Part shown: positions 16,316 through 25,765 of the stretch, piece by piece
How the letters are laid out: the number at the start of each line of letters is the position of its first letter
Position numbering within the stretch: the first letter of the stretch is position 1
DNA from: G965218495 sp965218495
GTDB taxonomy: Bacteria; Bacteroidota; Rhodothermia; Rhodothermales; Bin80
Direction: 5' to 3'
Length of the DNA: 64,000 bases
NCBI GenBank assembly: GCA_965218495.1
Contig: OZ244626.1
Location: 248,001 to 312,000, forward strand
Made by a program: the position numbers and the translations under genes
Notes under the pieces: model-generated
Told to the model about the DNA's origin: nothing
The model's input: the letters and a program-made list of their open reading frames with translations, nothing else
The model's database searches: none

Positions 16316-18022
16316 ATGACAGGAAGAGCGCCACTTGTAAGCCATGAGCTTCCCATGCTCCTAGATGACGCAACCTTCGTCGCTGTGGATACTGAAACTA
16401 CAGGGTTGCGCTCCAGCAGAGACCGCATTATCGAGGTCGCCGCCGTCAAAGCTCGCAAGGGCAAGGTGGTTGACCGGTTTGTGACCCTCATCAACCCTAT
16501 GGAGCCGATACCGACGCGCATAACCAGGATCACCGGCATTAATAGTCATATGGTGACGCATGCGCCACTGGCTTGCGAGGTACTGCCTACATTCGTAGAG
16601 TTCCTGGGTGACGCCGTGGTTGTGATGCACAATGTGCGCTTCGATCTGAGCTTTATTAATGCCGAGCTCAAGCGTGCCGGCCTGTCGCCGCTTGCCAACG
16701 AGACAGTTTGCACCGTTAGGCTGGCGCGCCGACTGCTGCGAGGGCTGCCCTCGAAATCGCTTGCTAGCTTGAAGGCGTATTTCGGCATTGAGGTTGATGC
16801 CGCGCACCGCGCTCTCCCCGACGCCATTGCCAGCTTCGAAATTCTCCTGCACCTGATCGCGCGCCTGAAGACAGAGCGGGACTTGAACACCGTCGGCGCG
16901 CTGATCAGATTCCAGCGCCGCACGTACAGAAAGACGGGCGGCACGCCCAAGAACATTCAGGCGCTGCGTGAAACGGTCCTGCACACAGTACCCCATTCGC
17001 CCGGCGTGTACTTTTTTCGCGACAAGGCGGGCAAGCTGCTGTACATCGGCAAGGCCAAGGACTTGGCACGGCGCGTCAGAAGCTACTTTGCCGGCACTGA
17101 AGGGAAGGACCAGTGGACGCGGCAGTTGGTCCAGGCAGTACACAGCGCTACATGGACCGAAACGAAGACGGAACTCGCAGCCATGCTTCTTGAGCTCCGA
17201 CTTCGCAAAGAGCACCAACCACCGTTTAATCGGGCGGACAAAAGCACGAGCAACAAGCGGTTTTCGGCCCCGCCATTCCTTCGCATAGGCACGTGTCACA
17301 CAGACCGCCGAATCACGGTGGTGCGACATATCCGTGATGATGGCGCGGAGTACTTTGGTCCGTTTTCCAGCGATAAGAGGGCCGATACCATAGCAAAGGC
17401 GTTCTTCGCCGTATACGGTGAGCGCCGGAGGCCAACGCTCGAAGGCCAATTTGCGAGCCTGCGATCAGCACATCTGGGTGGCACGCTGACAGCGCATGGC
17501 CTTGTCGAGGCACGCGCATTTCTGCGAGCGCCCCGCGCGGAGGTGCTGCTACGCTTGGAGAAGCTCATGACAGAGGCGTCGCACGCGCTGGATTTTGAGC
17601 GTGCCGCAGAGTATCGCAACTGGCTTGGGGTGCTCATGGACCTGAGCCGGAAACGCTTTGTTGACGGCGAACCCGTACACGACCGCAACGCTGTAATTGT
17701 CGTGCCGCATGCCACGGCCACCGAAGTGCACTTCGTGCGCTTTGGCCTGCCGGTTGATGAGATGGTTGTTTCGAACCCGATACGGCCTGCCGAGGTAGCC
17801 GTCGTGCACGTGCATGTAGCGAAGCATTTCTTCGGAGGTACGGCTCGCCCTCGGCGATACACATTTCAGGAATCTGATGAGATCCGGCTCTTGTCCGCGT
17901 GGTTACACCGGGAGCAGAGCACGGTGACGGTGATTCCCTGGGATAGCAAGACGGAGCCAGCCGCATTCGCGCGTGAGATTACCGCCGCCGTCGAAAGGCA
18001 CGAAGGTGTTGTGGCTGTATGA
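16316..18022 (+). CDS. DnaQ-like exonuclease fused to UvrC-type GIY-YIG nuclease
   Basis: 568 aa; ATG 16316 is chosen with AGG five bases upstream (TTG at 16295 also possible). Residues 15-190 form a DEDD exonuclease: VAVDTETTGL (Exo I), MHNVRFDLSFI (Exo II), and HRALPDAIAS (Exo III, His-Asp). Residues 220-310 form a GIY-YIG domain: SPGVYFFRDKAGKLLYIGKAKDLARRVRSYF and the catalytic Glu in AAMLLELRLRKEHQPPFNR. Near 415 a UVR-like helical motif follows (LMTEASHALDFERAAEYRNWL). The UvrC C-terminal RNase H-like nuclease and HhH parts are missing, as in Cho. Probably a DNA-repair or proofreading accessory enzyme; similar fusions are known in other phyla. Confidence 0.92.
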   Translation: MTGRAPLVSHELPMLLDDATFVAVDTETTGLRSSRDRIIEVAAVKARKGKVVDRFVTLINPMEPIPTRITRITGINSHMVTHAPLACEVLPTFVEFLGDAVVVMHNVRFDLSFINAELKRAGLSPLANETVCTVRLARRLLRGLPSKSLASLKAYFGIEVDAAHRALPDAIASFEILLHLIARLKTERDLNTVGALIRFQRRTYRKTGGTPKNIQALRETVLHTVPHSPGVYFFRDKAGKLLYIGKAKDLARRVRSYFAGTEGKDQWTRQLVQAVHSATWTETKTELAAMLLELRLRKEHQPPFNRADKSTSNKRFSAPPFLRIGTCHTDRRITVVRHIRDDGAEYFGPFSSDKRADTIAKAFFAVYGERRRPTLEGQFASLRSAHLGGTLTAHGLVEARAFLRAPRAEVLLRLEKLMTEASHALDFERAAEYRNWLGVLMDLSRKRFVDGEPVHDRNAVIVVPHATATEVHFVRFGLPVDEMVVSNPIRPAEVAVVHVHVAKHFFGGTARPRRYTFQESDEIRLLSAWLHREQSTVTVIPWDSKTEPAAFAREITAAVERHEGVVAV

Positions 18023-18177
18023 TTCGACGGCGCTAACCGTTATTTGGAGCCGCCTACACGAATCAGGCGCTGCGACGTGGCGAGGCTCAGACCTATGCTC
18101 CAATCGGCAACCTTGATAACGCACGGACTTCTGGACCTATTCTGTGCACAGCTACCCAGGCATAGGACGTCTCAACG

Positions 18178-19449
18178 CACAAGCAGGCCGCGCTGGATGC
18201 CACAGAGGCGCTGGCTGGCGAGATCTGCCACGTGTCTGTGGCGCTGGGGGATTGCCCGGAAACCGCGCGGAGGGAGATGCAGTCCGCCGAGCTGCTGATT
18301 GGTATTCAGGAGTGCTACGGATTCGCCATTGAGCGTGGAGTAGCGGGCATGCCAGCCGCATTTATGGCCCGGTACGGCCAAGGCCGCCCCGTCATCGGGG
18401 TCCTGGCTGAATACGACCCACCCCCGGGGTGGGCAGCGCCGTGGGGTCTGCTCGGCAGCCACGCGCCGATGGGGTTACCGCGGGGCAGGGCTGTGGCCAC
18501 AACCTCTTTGAGGCGACCTCCGTTGGCGCCGTGCTGGGCTTTGGGCGTGTCACGGAAGACGAAGGGCTACCAGGTTCGGTCGAAGTCTGCGGCACTCCTG
18601 CCGATGAGGCGTCATCGGGAAAGTGTATATGGCCCGGGATGGCCTTTTCAATGACGGCGAGGCCGAGTTGGGCTGGCACTTTGGCTTCAGAGTCGAGGTT
18701 TGGAGCCAGCCGGGTCGCGCAATGCAATTTTTGTGGCAGAGTTTTTCGGGCAGGCGGCACATGCCTCCACGGAGCCGAGGAACGGGTGCAGCGCGCTGAA
18801 CGCAGTGGAGCTTATGAACGACGGCGTCAACCTTTTTCGCGAGCGCGTGAGGCCAACCACGCGCATTCATTATGTCATGCCGAGCGGGACAAAGGCAGCG
18901 AATGTTGTGCCGAAATATGCCATGGTGTGGTACTTCGTGCGCGATACTGACCGCGAAGGCGCTGACCGCCGGTACGCGTGGATTCTTGACAGTGCCAGCG
19001 GTGCCCCAGAGAGCACTCGCGCTTCGCACCAATTCTTTTTGGCAACTGGTGTCCGCCAGTATAACCTCAACCAGCCGCTCCAGGAAGCGCTGCAGGCAAA
19101 TCTTAAACTGGTCGGCCCCGCCCAGTGCGTAAAAGAACAGCAAACCTCTGCACGGGCGCTGCAGGCGCACCTGGAAAATGAAGAAAGGGGCTACAACCCC
19201 GACACGAAGCCACTGGCTTCCGAGGTGCAGCTGGTTCGGGGAAGGCCCACCGATGTGGCTGAGGTGAGCTTTGTTTCGCCCACTGCAGGCTTCAGCGTCA
19301 CGGCTGCGGCAGCAGGCGTGCCATCGCATAGCTGGGCCACCTTGGCCAGACGTGGCACGGAATCGGCCGTAGAGGGCGCGATGGTTGCAGCGAAGGTTTT
19401 GGCCGCGACGTGCAGTGATCTGCTTACTAATACCAGTCTGCTGACTTGA
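18178..19449 (+). pseudogene. Frameshifted M20-family amidohydrolase (AbgB-like)
   Basis: Pieces of one protein occur in all three plus frames. Frame 1 from 18178 gives HKQAALDATEALAGEICHV and MPAAFMARYGQGRPVIGVLAEYD. Frame 3 near 18495-18620 gives GQGCGHNLFEATSVGAVLGF and TPADEASSGK. Frame 2 from 18620 gives VYMARDGLFNDGEAELGWHF. Frame 1 resumes at 18700 with NAIFVAEFFGQAAHAS, TRIHYVMPSGTKAANVVPKY, VWYFVRDTDRE, and later DVAEVSFVSPTAGFSVTAAAAGVPSHSW. The order matches M20 peptidases of the aminobenzoyl-glutamate hydrolase type. At least three frameshifts, and loss of the start, make it non-functional. Confidence 0.85.
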
Positions 19450-19664
19450 GCTCAGGCGCACGTCCAAGAAAAGACCGCCGGCAACCTGCACCAGTCGCCG
19501 TTACCGGACGGACGGGCCGTACCGCAAACGACGGAAACAGGCCAACAGGGGAGCCCTTAACGCGATCTTTTCTTTCGCTTGCCATGCAATTTTATGTAAA
19601 TTAGCGGGTCACTTGTCTGCTATGCACCGACGCACAACAACACGGCTCGCCTTCTGTCTTGTTC

Positions 19665-20168
19665 ATGCTAGCTGAGTCGCTTTTCATCCTTCTGGGCGGT
19701 GTATCGGTGGTCGGAGCGCTGGGGATGGTGATCGCGCGCAGCCCGGTGACGAGTGCGCTGTGGTTGATTCTGACACTCTTCTGCGTGGCAGGGTTATTCT
19801 TGACTCTAGGCGCTGAATTCATTGCCGTTGTACAGGTGCTCGTATACGCGGGTGCCATCATGGTGCTGTTCCTTTTTGTCATCATGTTGCTCAACTTGGG
19901 CTCATTGCCACTGTTGGACACGATGGACTGGAAGAAGGCGGTGGGGTTTGTTTTGTGCGTGATTGTGCTGACGCAACTGGTGTTTGTGGCCACAACAGGC
20001 CTTCAGCTGCTCCCCGAGCCCACAGTGGTTGAAGCGGATACAGGTTCGGCAACAACCATCGCCAAAGAGCTCTTTACCCGTTACGCACTCGCATTCGAGG
20101 TAATTGGGGCATTATTACTGGTGGCCACTGTGGGTGCGGTCATGCTGGCAAAACGCAGATTCGTCTAG
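19665..20168 (+). CDS. nuoJ: NADH-quinone oxidoreductase subunit J
   Basis: Membrane subunit of respiratory complex I, part of the antiporter-linked arm. 167 aa from ATG 19665, with five predicted helices. Family signatures are ARSPVTSALWLILTLFCVAGLFLTLGAEFIAVVQVLVYAGAIMVLFLFVIMLL, where the central helix bears the pi-bulge region typical of NuoJ. It is the first gene of a seven-gene cluster, 5 bases before nuoK. Genes for nuoA-I are not in this window, so complex I is encoded at more than one locus. Confidence 0.95.
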   Translation: MLAESLFILLGGVSVVGALGMVIARSPVTSALWLILTLFCVAGLFLTLGAEFIAVVQVLVYAGAIMVLFLFVIMLLNLGSLPLLDTMDWKKAVGFVLCVIVLTQLVFVATTGLQLLPEPTVVEADTGSATTIAKELFTRYALAFEVIGALLLVATVGAVMLAKRRFV

Positions 20169-20173
20169 ATCAT

Positions 20174-20479
20174 ATGGAAGTTGCACTCAGCTGGTATCTC
20201 ACGCTAAGTGCGGTGCTGTTCGCCATTGGCGTGATGGGTGTCCTGTTCAGGAGCAACCTGATTGTCATCCTCATGTCGATCGAACTCATGCTCAATGCCG
20301 TCAATGTGACGCTGGTGGCACTTAGCCAGTCAATGGGAGAGGTGTCGGGCCAGATTCTGGTGTTCTTTGTAATGTCGGTGGCAGCCGCGGAAGCGGCTAT
20401 CGGACTGGCCATCGTCATTGCCATTTTTCGCAATAAGCTTACCGTCGACATCAATAATATCAACCTATTCAAGTGGTAG
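20174..20479 (+). CDS. nuoK: NADH-quinone oxidoreductase subunit K
   Basis: 101 aa with three membrane helices, homologous to MrpC. The two conserved membrane glutamates needed for proton transfer are present, in LMSIELMLNAVNV and VAAAEAAIGLAI. It lies between nuoJ (5-base gap) and nuoL (27-base gap) in the complex I cluster. Confidence 0.96.
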   Translation: MEVALSWYLTLSAVLFAIGVMGVLFRSNLIVILMSIELMLNAVNVTLVALSQSMGEVSGQILVFFVMSVAAAEAAIGLAIVIAIFRNKLTVDINNINLFKW

Positions 20480-20506
20480 CTGCTGCCTAATAGCAGGCTG
20501 CAATAG

Positions 20507-22501
20507 ATGAACGCTGATCTTCTGATTCTCTTGATTGTGCTGCTTCCCGCTGTGGGTGCGGTGCTGAATGGGCTCTTGCCCTTGTTCTGGCCGCACCTCA
20601 GGCGGAGCGAAGCGCTTATTGGCACGGTAGGAACAGCCATGGTGGCGGTGCCCTTTTGCCTCACCATAGCGCTCTTCTTGCAGGGATTCGATGAGGCTCA
20701 AGTGACCACATTCTACACGTGGATGGGGGCCGGCGGCTTTAGCGTGTCAGTGGCATATCGCATTGATCACCTTTCGCTGATCATGACGCTCGTGGTTACG
20801 GGCGTGGGTGCGTTGATACACCTCTACTCGATCGGTTACATGCATGGTGATCGATCTTTCTGGAAGTTTTTTGCGTACCTGAACCTCTTCATTTTCATGA
20901 TGCTCAACTTGGTACTGGCAGACAATCTGCTAGTACTATTCTTGGGCTGGGAAGGGGTAGGGCTGTGCTCGTTTCTTCTCATAGGGTTCTGGTACGAAGA
21001 CCTGAAAAACAGCGCGGCAGCTACGAAGGCTTTTGTGGTCAACCGCATAGGAGATTTCGCTTTTTTGCTGGCGATGTTCATCCTGGTGCGCGAGGTTGGC
21101 AGCCTAAGCTTCGCTGAAGTGTTTGCGGGCGCGAGCGAGATGTCCCAAGGCACGCTTAATGCAGTGGTCTTACTTCTCTTTATTGGAGCCACAGGCAAGA
21201 GTGCACAGATTCCGCTTTTTGTCTGGCTGCCTGATGCCATGGCAGGCCCGACTCCCGTATCGGCACTCATTCACGCGGCCACGATGGTAACCAGTGGCCT
21301 GTACCTGCTCGCCAGGATGTCGTCGGTGGTGCTGTTGGCGCCGACCATAATGGGGCTTATCGCGGTGGTTGGTGCCCTGACGGCGCTGGTAGCCGCGTCT
21401 ATTGCGATTGCCCAAACTGATATCAAGCGGGTCCTGGCCTATTCTACCGTGTCACAGTTGGGTTTCATGTTCATGGCGACGGGTGTCGGGGCCTTCTTTG
21501 TTGCCATCTTTCACGTGGCTATGCATGCGTTCTTCAAAGCCTGTCTATTCTTGGGCTCTGGAAGCGTGATCCATGGAATGCACCATGTCGAACATGAGTT
21601 GCGCGACAAAGGATATGAAGGGGAATTCGACGCGCAGGACATGCGCACGATGGGCGGCCTGAAGCAATATATGCCGCGCACACGATGGACATACCTGATT
21701 GCCACGCTGGCGATCAGTGGGATACCGCTAACGGCCGGGTTCTTTTCCAAGGACGAAATTCTGTTCAAGGCATTTGAGTTCGGCTTCGACGGGCATGTCT
21801 TTGCATGGTTTGTATGGGCGGTAGGCATTGGAACGGCGCTGCTGACGGCATTCTACATGACGCGGTCGTACATGCTCACTTTCGAAGGCACCGTACGGTG
21901 GCCCCGGGCCCAGGAGGTGCACCCGCATGAGTCGCCATGGACCATCACGTTTCCGCTGGTAGTGTTGGCGTCACTCTCGCTGGTAGGCGGGTTCATCGGG
22001 CTGCCAAAGCTGGCCGAGAAGGTGGGCCTGCACAGCTGGATTCACGGCTACTTGGTGGGCCATGGGGAGCACCATGGTCCGGTGGCGGAGGCTGCGACAA
22101 GCACACACGTAAGTGTGGGGATGGAAGTGGGGCTGATACTGTTGGGCTCTCTCATCGCCGTCGGTGGTGTCTGGTGGGCGTGGCGCTTCTTTGCACGCTA
22201 TGAGTTGTCGGGCGACGAGCTGATTCGCGGGCGATTTGGCGTGTTATACCAGTGGTGGAAGCGTAGCTATTTCTGGGACGAATTCTATCAGAAGGTGGTG
22301 GTTAGGCCTGTTGTCGGCGCCGCGGAAAACGTGTTGGCGCCTTTCGACAACCGCATCATTGACGGCTTGGTTAATGCGGTCGCCCGTACGGCGCAAGGCA
22401 TTAGTAGCATGGTGCGATATCTGCAGACGGGCGTGGTGCAGGTATATGCCTTGGCGATTGTATTCGGGGTCGTGGTAGTGATCGCACTGATGGTGTTTTA
22501 G
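20507..22501 (+). CDS. nuoL: NADH-quinone oxidoreductase subunit L
   Basis: 664 aa, the antiporter-like subunit at the tip of the membrane arm, with the long C-terminal lateral helix region. Key family positions are visible: the helix-5 glutamate in LFLGWEGVGLCSFLLIGFWY, SAQIPLFVWLPDAMAGPTPVSALIHAATMVTSGLYL, the lysine in TDIKRVLAYSTVSQLGFM, and HAFFKACLFLGSGSVIH. A His-rich loop (GHGEHHG) precedes the C-terminal part. Proton-pumping subunit, co-transcribed with nuoM 10 bases downstream. Confidence 0.97.
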   Translation: MNADLLILLIVLLPAVGAVLNGLLPLFWPHLRRSEALIGTVGTAMVAVPFCLTIALFLQGFDEAQVTTFYTWMGAGGFSVSVAYRIDHLSLIMTLVVTGVGALIHLYSIGYMHGDRSFWKFFAYLNLFIFMMLNLVLADNLLVLFLGWEGVGLCSFLLIGFWYEDLKNSAAATKAFVVNRIGDFAFLLAMFILVREVGSLSFAEVFAGASEMSQGTLNAVVLLLFIGATGKSAQIPLFVWLPDAMAGPTPVSALIHAATMVTSGLYLLARMSSVVLLAPTIMGLIAVVGALTALVAASIAIAQTDIKRVLAYSTVSQLGFMFMATGVGAFFVAIFHVAMHAFFKACLFLGSGSVIHGMHHVEHELRDKGYEGEFDAQDMRTMGGLKQYMPRTRWTYLIATLAISGIPLTAGFFSKDEILFKAFEFGFDGHVFAWFVWAVGIGTALLTAFYMTRSYMLTFEGTVRWPRAQEVHPHESPWTITFPLVVLASLSLVGGFIGLPKLAEKVGLHSWIHGYLVGHGEHHGPVAEAATSTHVSVGMEVGLILLGSLIAVGGVWWAWRFFARYELSGDELIRGRFGVLYQWWKRSYFWDEFYQKVVVRPVVGAAENVLAPFDNRIIDGLVNAVARTAQGISSMVRYLQTGVVQVYALAIVFGVVVVIALMVF

Positions 22502-22511
22502 CGCTGTGCAA

Positions 22512-24197
22512 ATGCCAGATCTCCTGTCAATAGTCATCTTTCTGCCGCTGCTGGGCGCGCTGTTTACGATGGCAGCGCACAGTGCACAGGCAATCCGCGT
22601 AGTGGCACTGGTTGTGACTACCATCACGTTCGCGATTTCAGTGCTACTGTGGACTGGATTCAGTGTCCAGGACGCGGCCGACCTGCAGTTCGCCAGTGGC
22701 GGATTCAGTCTGATCAGTGAGGCGTACGACATAAAGTATCTCGTGGGCATTGACGGTATCAGCCTGCTGCTAGTACTGCTTACGACGCTTCTGGGGCCGA
22801 TCGTGGTGCTTTCTTCGTGGAAGTACATTGGCCAGCACGTCAAGGGCTATTACACCCTGCTACTTGTCCTGCAGACCGGTATGACCGGAGTGTTCTGCGC
22901 CTTTGATGTCGTACTGTTCTACATCTTTTTTGAGCTAACCCTGATTCCAATGTATTTCTTGATCGGAATCTGGGGCGGTGAGGAGCGGATTTACGCCGCA
23001 GTAAAGTTTGTCATATACACAATGGTCGGATCGCTACTAATGCTAGTAGCGATTCTTTACTTGGGCCATGTGGCGGGGCAGGCCGTAAATGGCGGCGTTT
23101 TTACCACGGATTACTTCAAGCTTCTGGAATTTAATGTCCCCATCAGTACGCAGGCGTGGCTCTTTGTGCTGTTTGCCTTCGCTTTTGCCATCAAAGTGCC
23201 GATGTTTCCGTTCCATACCTGGCTGCCGGACGCCCATGTCCAGGCTCCAACGGGTGGCTCGGTGATTCTGGCCGGTGTTTTGCTGAAGATGGGTACCTAT
23301 GGTCTGATCCGGTTCTGTTTGCCGTTTTTTCCGAATGCTGCTGCCGAGCATGCTGTGCTTTTTGGGACGCTGGCCGTTATTGGGATCGTCTACGGCGCGC
23401 TCGTGTCTAGGGCCCAGCCTGACGCCAAGAAGCTGGTGGCTTACTCCAGCGTAAGCCACCTCGGCTTTGTTGTTCTGGGGATCTTTGCGTTTACGCTCAC
23501 AAGCCTGCAGGGCGCGATGATTCAGATGATCAACCATGGCTTGTCTACGGGTGCCTTGTTTCTCTTGGTTGGGATGCTCTACGAAAGGCGACATACGCGC
23601 AAGATGTCTGACTATGGCGGCATTGCCCGCAGCGTGCCACTGCTTACGTTCTTCATGGCGCTATCGGTGCTGGCATCGGCCGGCTTGCCCGGGCTCAACG
23701 GATTCGTGGGAGAATTCCTTATCCTGGTAGGGTCGTTTGGCAGCAGCACGCCCGGAATGCCGATACTCACCGTGGTGGCTACGACGGGGGTAATTCTCGC
23801 TGCGGTGTATCTCCTGTGGATGCTAAGCCGAATGTTTTTTGGGCCGGTCGATAAGGAGGAAAACCGGTCCATACCCGACCTTAGTCGTCGGGAGATTGTT
23901 ACGCTGGCGCCACTTGCGCTGCTGATGATCATCCTGGGCGTGATGCCGCAGCCGTTTCTCAAGCGAAGTGAGCCCGCGACGGCACATTTGCTTGCGTTGA
24001 TTCAGGAGAAGCAGGCTGCGGCTCCGGCGAAACCCGTGCCCTGGATTCCAAGGGAAGTGCCCAAAACTCCGCAGCAGGAGGGAGAGACCCAGGCGACGTT
24101 GGAGGCGCAGGTGAGCTACCCTGGCTACCAAAGTCAGGCGGCCAGCGCCAACGCTGGCATTGTTTCTGTCCAGGCGGGGGATCCCCAACAATTCTAA
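22512..24197 (+). CDS. nuoM: NADH-quinone oxidoreductase subunit M
   Basis: 561 aa from ATG 22512 (GTG 22506 also in frame). Antiporter-like pump subunit with the conserved glutamate in YIFFELTLIPMYFLIG, KVPMFPFHTWLPDAHVQAPTGGSVILAG, and the lysine in AKKLVAYSSVSHLGFV. The last 60 residues form an unusual Ala/Pro/Gln-rich tail (from EKQAAAPAKPVPWIP onward) beyond the usual end of NuoM, probably outside the membrane. It is followed 3 bases later by nhaD. Confidence 0.97.
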   Translation: MPDLLSIVIFLPLLGALFTMAAHSAQAIRVVALVVTTITFAISVLLWTGFSVQDAADLQFASGGFSLISEAYDIKYLVGIDGISLLLVLLTTLLGPIVVLSSWKYIGQHVKGYYTLLLVLQTGMTGVFCAFDVVLFYIFFELTLIPMYFLIGIWGGEERIYAAVKFVIYTMVGSLLMLVAILYLGHVAGQAVNGGVFTTDYFKLLEFNVPISTQAWLFVLFAFAFAIKVPMFPFHTWLPDAHVQAPTGGSVILAGVLLKMGTYGLIRFCLPFFPNAAAEHAVLFGTLAVIGIVYGALVSRAQPDAKKLVAYSSVSHLGFVVLGIFAFTLTSLQGAMIQMINHGLSTGALFLLVGMLYERRHTRKMSDYGGIARSVPLLTFFMALSVLASAGLPGLNGFVGEFLILVGSFGSSTPGMPILTVVATTGVILAAVYLLWMLSRMFFGPVDKEENRSIPDLSRREIVTLAPLALLMIILGVMPQPFLKRSEPATAHLLALIQEKQAAAPAKPVPWIPREVPKTPQQEGETQATLEAQVSYPGYQSQAASANAGIVSVQAGDPQQF

Positions 24198-24200
24198 AGC

Positions 24201-25757
24201 ATGACCATTGCATCTAGGGCTTGTCAGCTAACGCTGGTGCTGCTGTTGGTATGTGCTGCCCCAGTCATGGCGCAGGACGCGCACGACGGCACGGTGGCAA
24301 CCGACCAGGCGCAAGAAGAAATTGAGGCTGCGGACGTTGCTACAGTAGACGGCCACGAGCAGGAAGGAGCCACCGATCGCGAGCCATCCGACGAGCGCCA
24401 GCAGCACAGCCTAGCGGCAGCGCAACATGGCACGGTGCCACCTTTGTGGCTGGTCGTCCCGTTTATCGGGCTGCTGCTAATGATAGCCACAGGCCCGCTG
24501 CTATACTTGCACCACTGGCATCATCACTACCCGAAGTACGCGTTGGGATTTGGGCTTATCGTGACGCTGTACTACGTCTTCGTGTTGCAGGATGCAATCT
24601 CGATGATGCATGCGCTCCAGGAGTTCCTGTCATTTATTGCGTTGGTTGCTTCACTGTTTATCGCTGCTAGCGGCATCTTCCTCAAGGTGAATGCACGCGG
24701 TACACCACTGGTCAATGTAGGGCTGCTTTCGGTAGGTGCCGTTGTGGCAAACCTTATCGCCACGACCGGGGCCGCGATGCTTTTCATCAGGCCCTACATG
24801 CGGCTGAACAAAGGCCGCCTGAAGGCCTATCACATCGTCTTCTTCATCTTCATCGTAGCAAATGTCGGCGGTGCGCTGACCCCTATCGGCGATCCACCGC
24901 TTTTTCTGGGCTTCTTGCGCGGCGTGCCTTTTTTCTGGACCGCGACGCATGTGTGGTACGTGTGGGCGCCGACGATGCTCGTGCTGCTGGGCATCTTCTT
25001 TGTTATGGATTCCCGCAACAAGGCCACCAGCTCTACGGAGCTGACAAAGGGAAAGGTGGTAGAGCTGGAGGGGAACCGGAGCTTTATTTTTGTGCTCATC
25101 ATCATCCTCTCAGTCTTCGTTGATCCCAATGTCTTCACGGGCATGAAGGGTACGCCGCTGGATTTCGTAGGCTCGTACCACCTCCCGTTTGGCTTGCGCG
25201 AGGTGATCATGTTTTCGATGTGCTACGTGGGCTACCGGTTCTGCAAGAAGGAAGCGCTGCTCAAGAACGAGTTTTCTTTTGAGCCCATTCGCGAGGTGGG
25301 CTGGCTTTTCCTCGGTATTTTTGCTTGCATGGTACCGGCTCTGGCGCTGATCTCCAATTATGCCAGCGAGAATTCCGACACACTTACTACTGGCGTATTC
25401 TATTGGGGGACCGGTTTCCTCTCTGCCGTACTGGACAACGCACCAACGTACCTTAACTTTCTTGCGGCTGCGATGGGCAAGTTCGGTTTAGATGTCAACG
25501 TAGCTGAAAATGTCAAAATGTTCGCCGCCGCAGAGGAGTCCTTGCTGTACCTGCAGGCGATTTCGGTCGCGGCCGTGTTCTTTGGTGCCATGACCTATAT
25601 CGGTAATGCCCCCAACTTCATGGTGAAGGCCATTGCGGAGTCCAATAACGTGGACGCGCCGTCGTTCGCAGGCTACCTCTTCAAGTACGCGCTTCCGATC
25701 CTGGTTCCAGTGTACTTTGTAGTGTGGTTGGTTTTTTATTCGGGCTGGGTGCTCTGA
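24201..25757 (+). CDS. nhaD: NhaD-type Na+/H+ antiporter
   Basis: 518 aa. A signal-like N-terminus (LVLLLVCAAPVMAQ) leads an acidic, Glu/Asp-rich stretch of about 60 residues, then about 12 membrane helices. Family motifs include ALQEFLSFIALVASLFIAASGI, the double signature VANLIATTGAAMLFIRPYMRLN and VANVGGALTPIGDPPLFLGFLRGVPFFW, and late YIGNAPNFMVKAIAE. A His-rich loop (LHHWHHHYPKY) follows the first helix. It exchanges Na+ for H+ across the cytoplasmic membrane. Its place inside the nuo cluster, between nuoM and the pcd gene, links it to respiration and matches what is reported for Rhodothermus marinus. Confidence 0.92.
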   Translation: MTIASRACQLTLVLLLVCAAPVMAQDAHDGTVATDQAQEEIEAADVATVDGHEQEGATDREPSDERQQHSLAAAQHGTVPPLWLVVPFIGLLLMIATGPLLYLHHWHHHYPKYALGFGLIVTLYYVFVLQDAISMMHALQEFLSFIALVASLFIAASGIFLKVNARGTPLVNVGLLSVGAVVANLIATTGAAMLFIRPYMRLNKGRLKAYHIVFFIFIVANVGGALTPIGDPPLFLGFLRGVPFFWTATHVWYVWAPTMLVLLGIFFVMDSRNKATSSTELTKGKVVELEGNRSFIFVLIIILSVFVDPNVFTGMKGTPLDFVGSYHLPFGLREVIMFSMCYVGYRFCKKEALLKNEFSFEPIREVGWLFLGIFACMVPALALISNYASENSDTLTTGVFYWGTGFLSAVLDNAPTYLNFLAAAMGKFGLDVNVAENVKMFAAAEESLLYLQAISVAAVFFGAMTYIGNAPNFMVKAIAESNNVDAPSFAGYLFKYALPILVPVYFVVWLVFYSGWVL

Positions 25758-25765
25758 ATTGAACT

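Noticed and set aside
19560..19664. Promoter for the complex I cluster
   Set aside because: The AT-rich patch near 19586-19605 has -35- and -10-like words but with wrong spacing, so no promoter is claimed.
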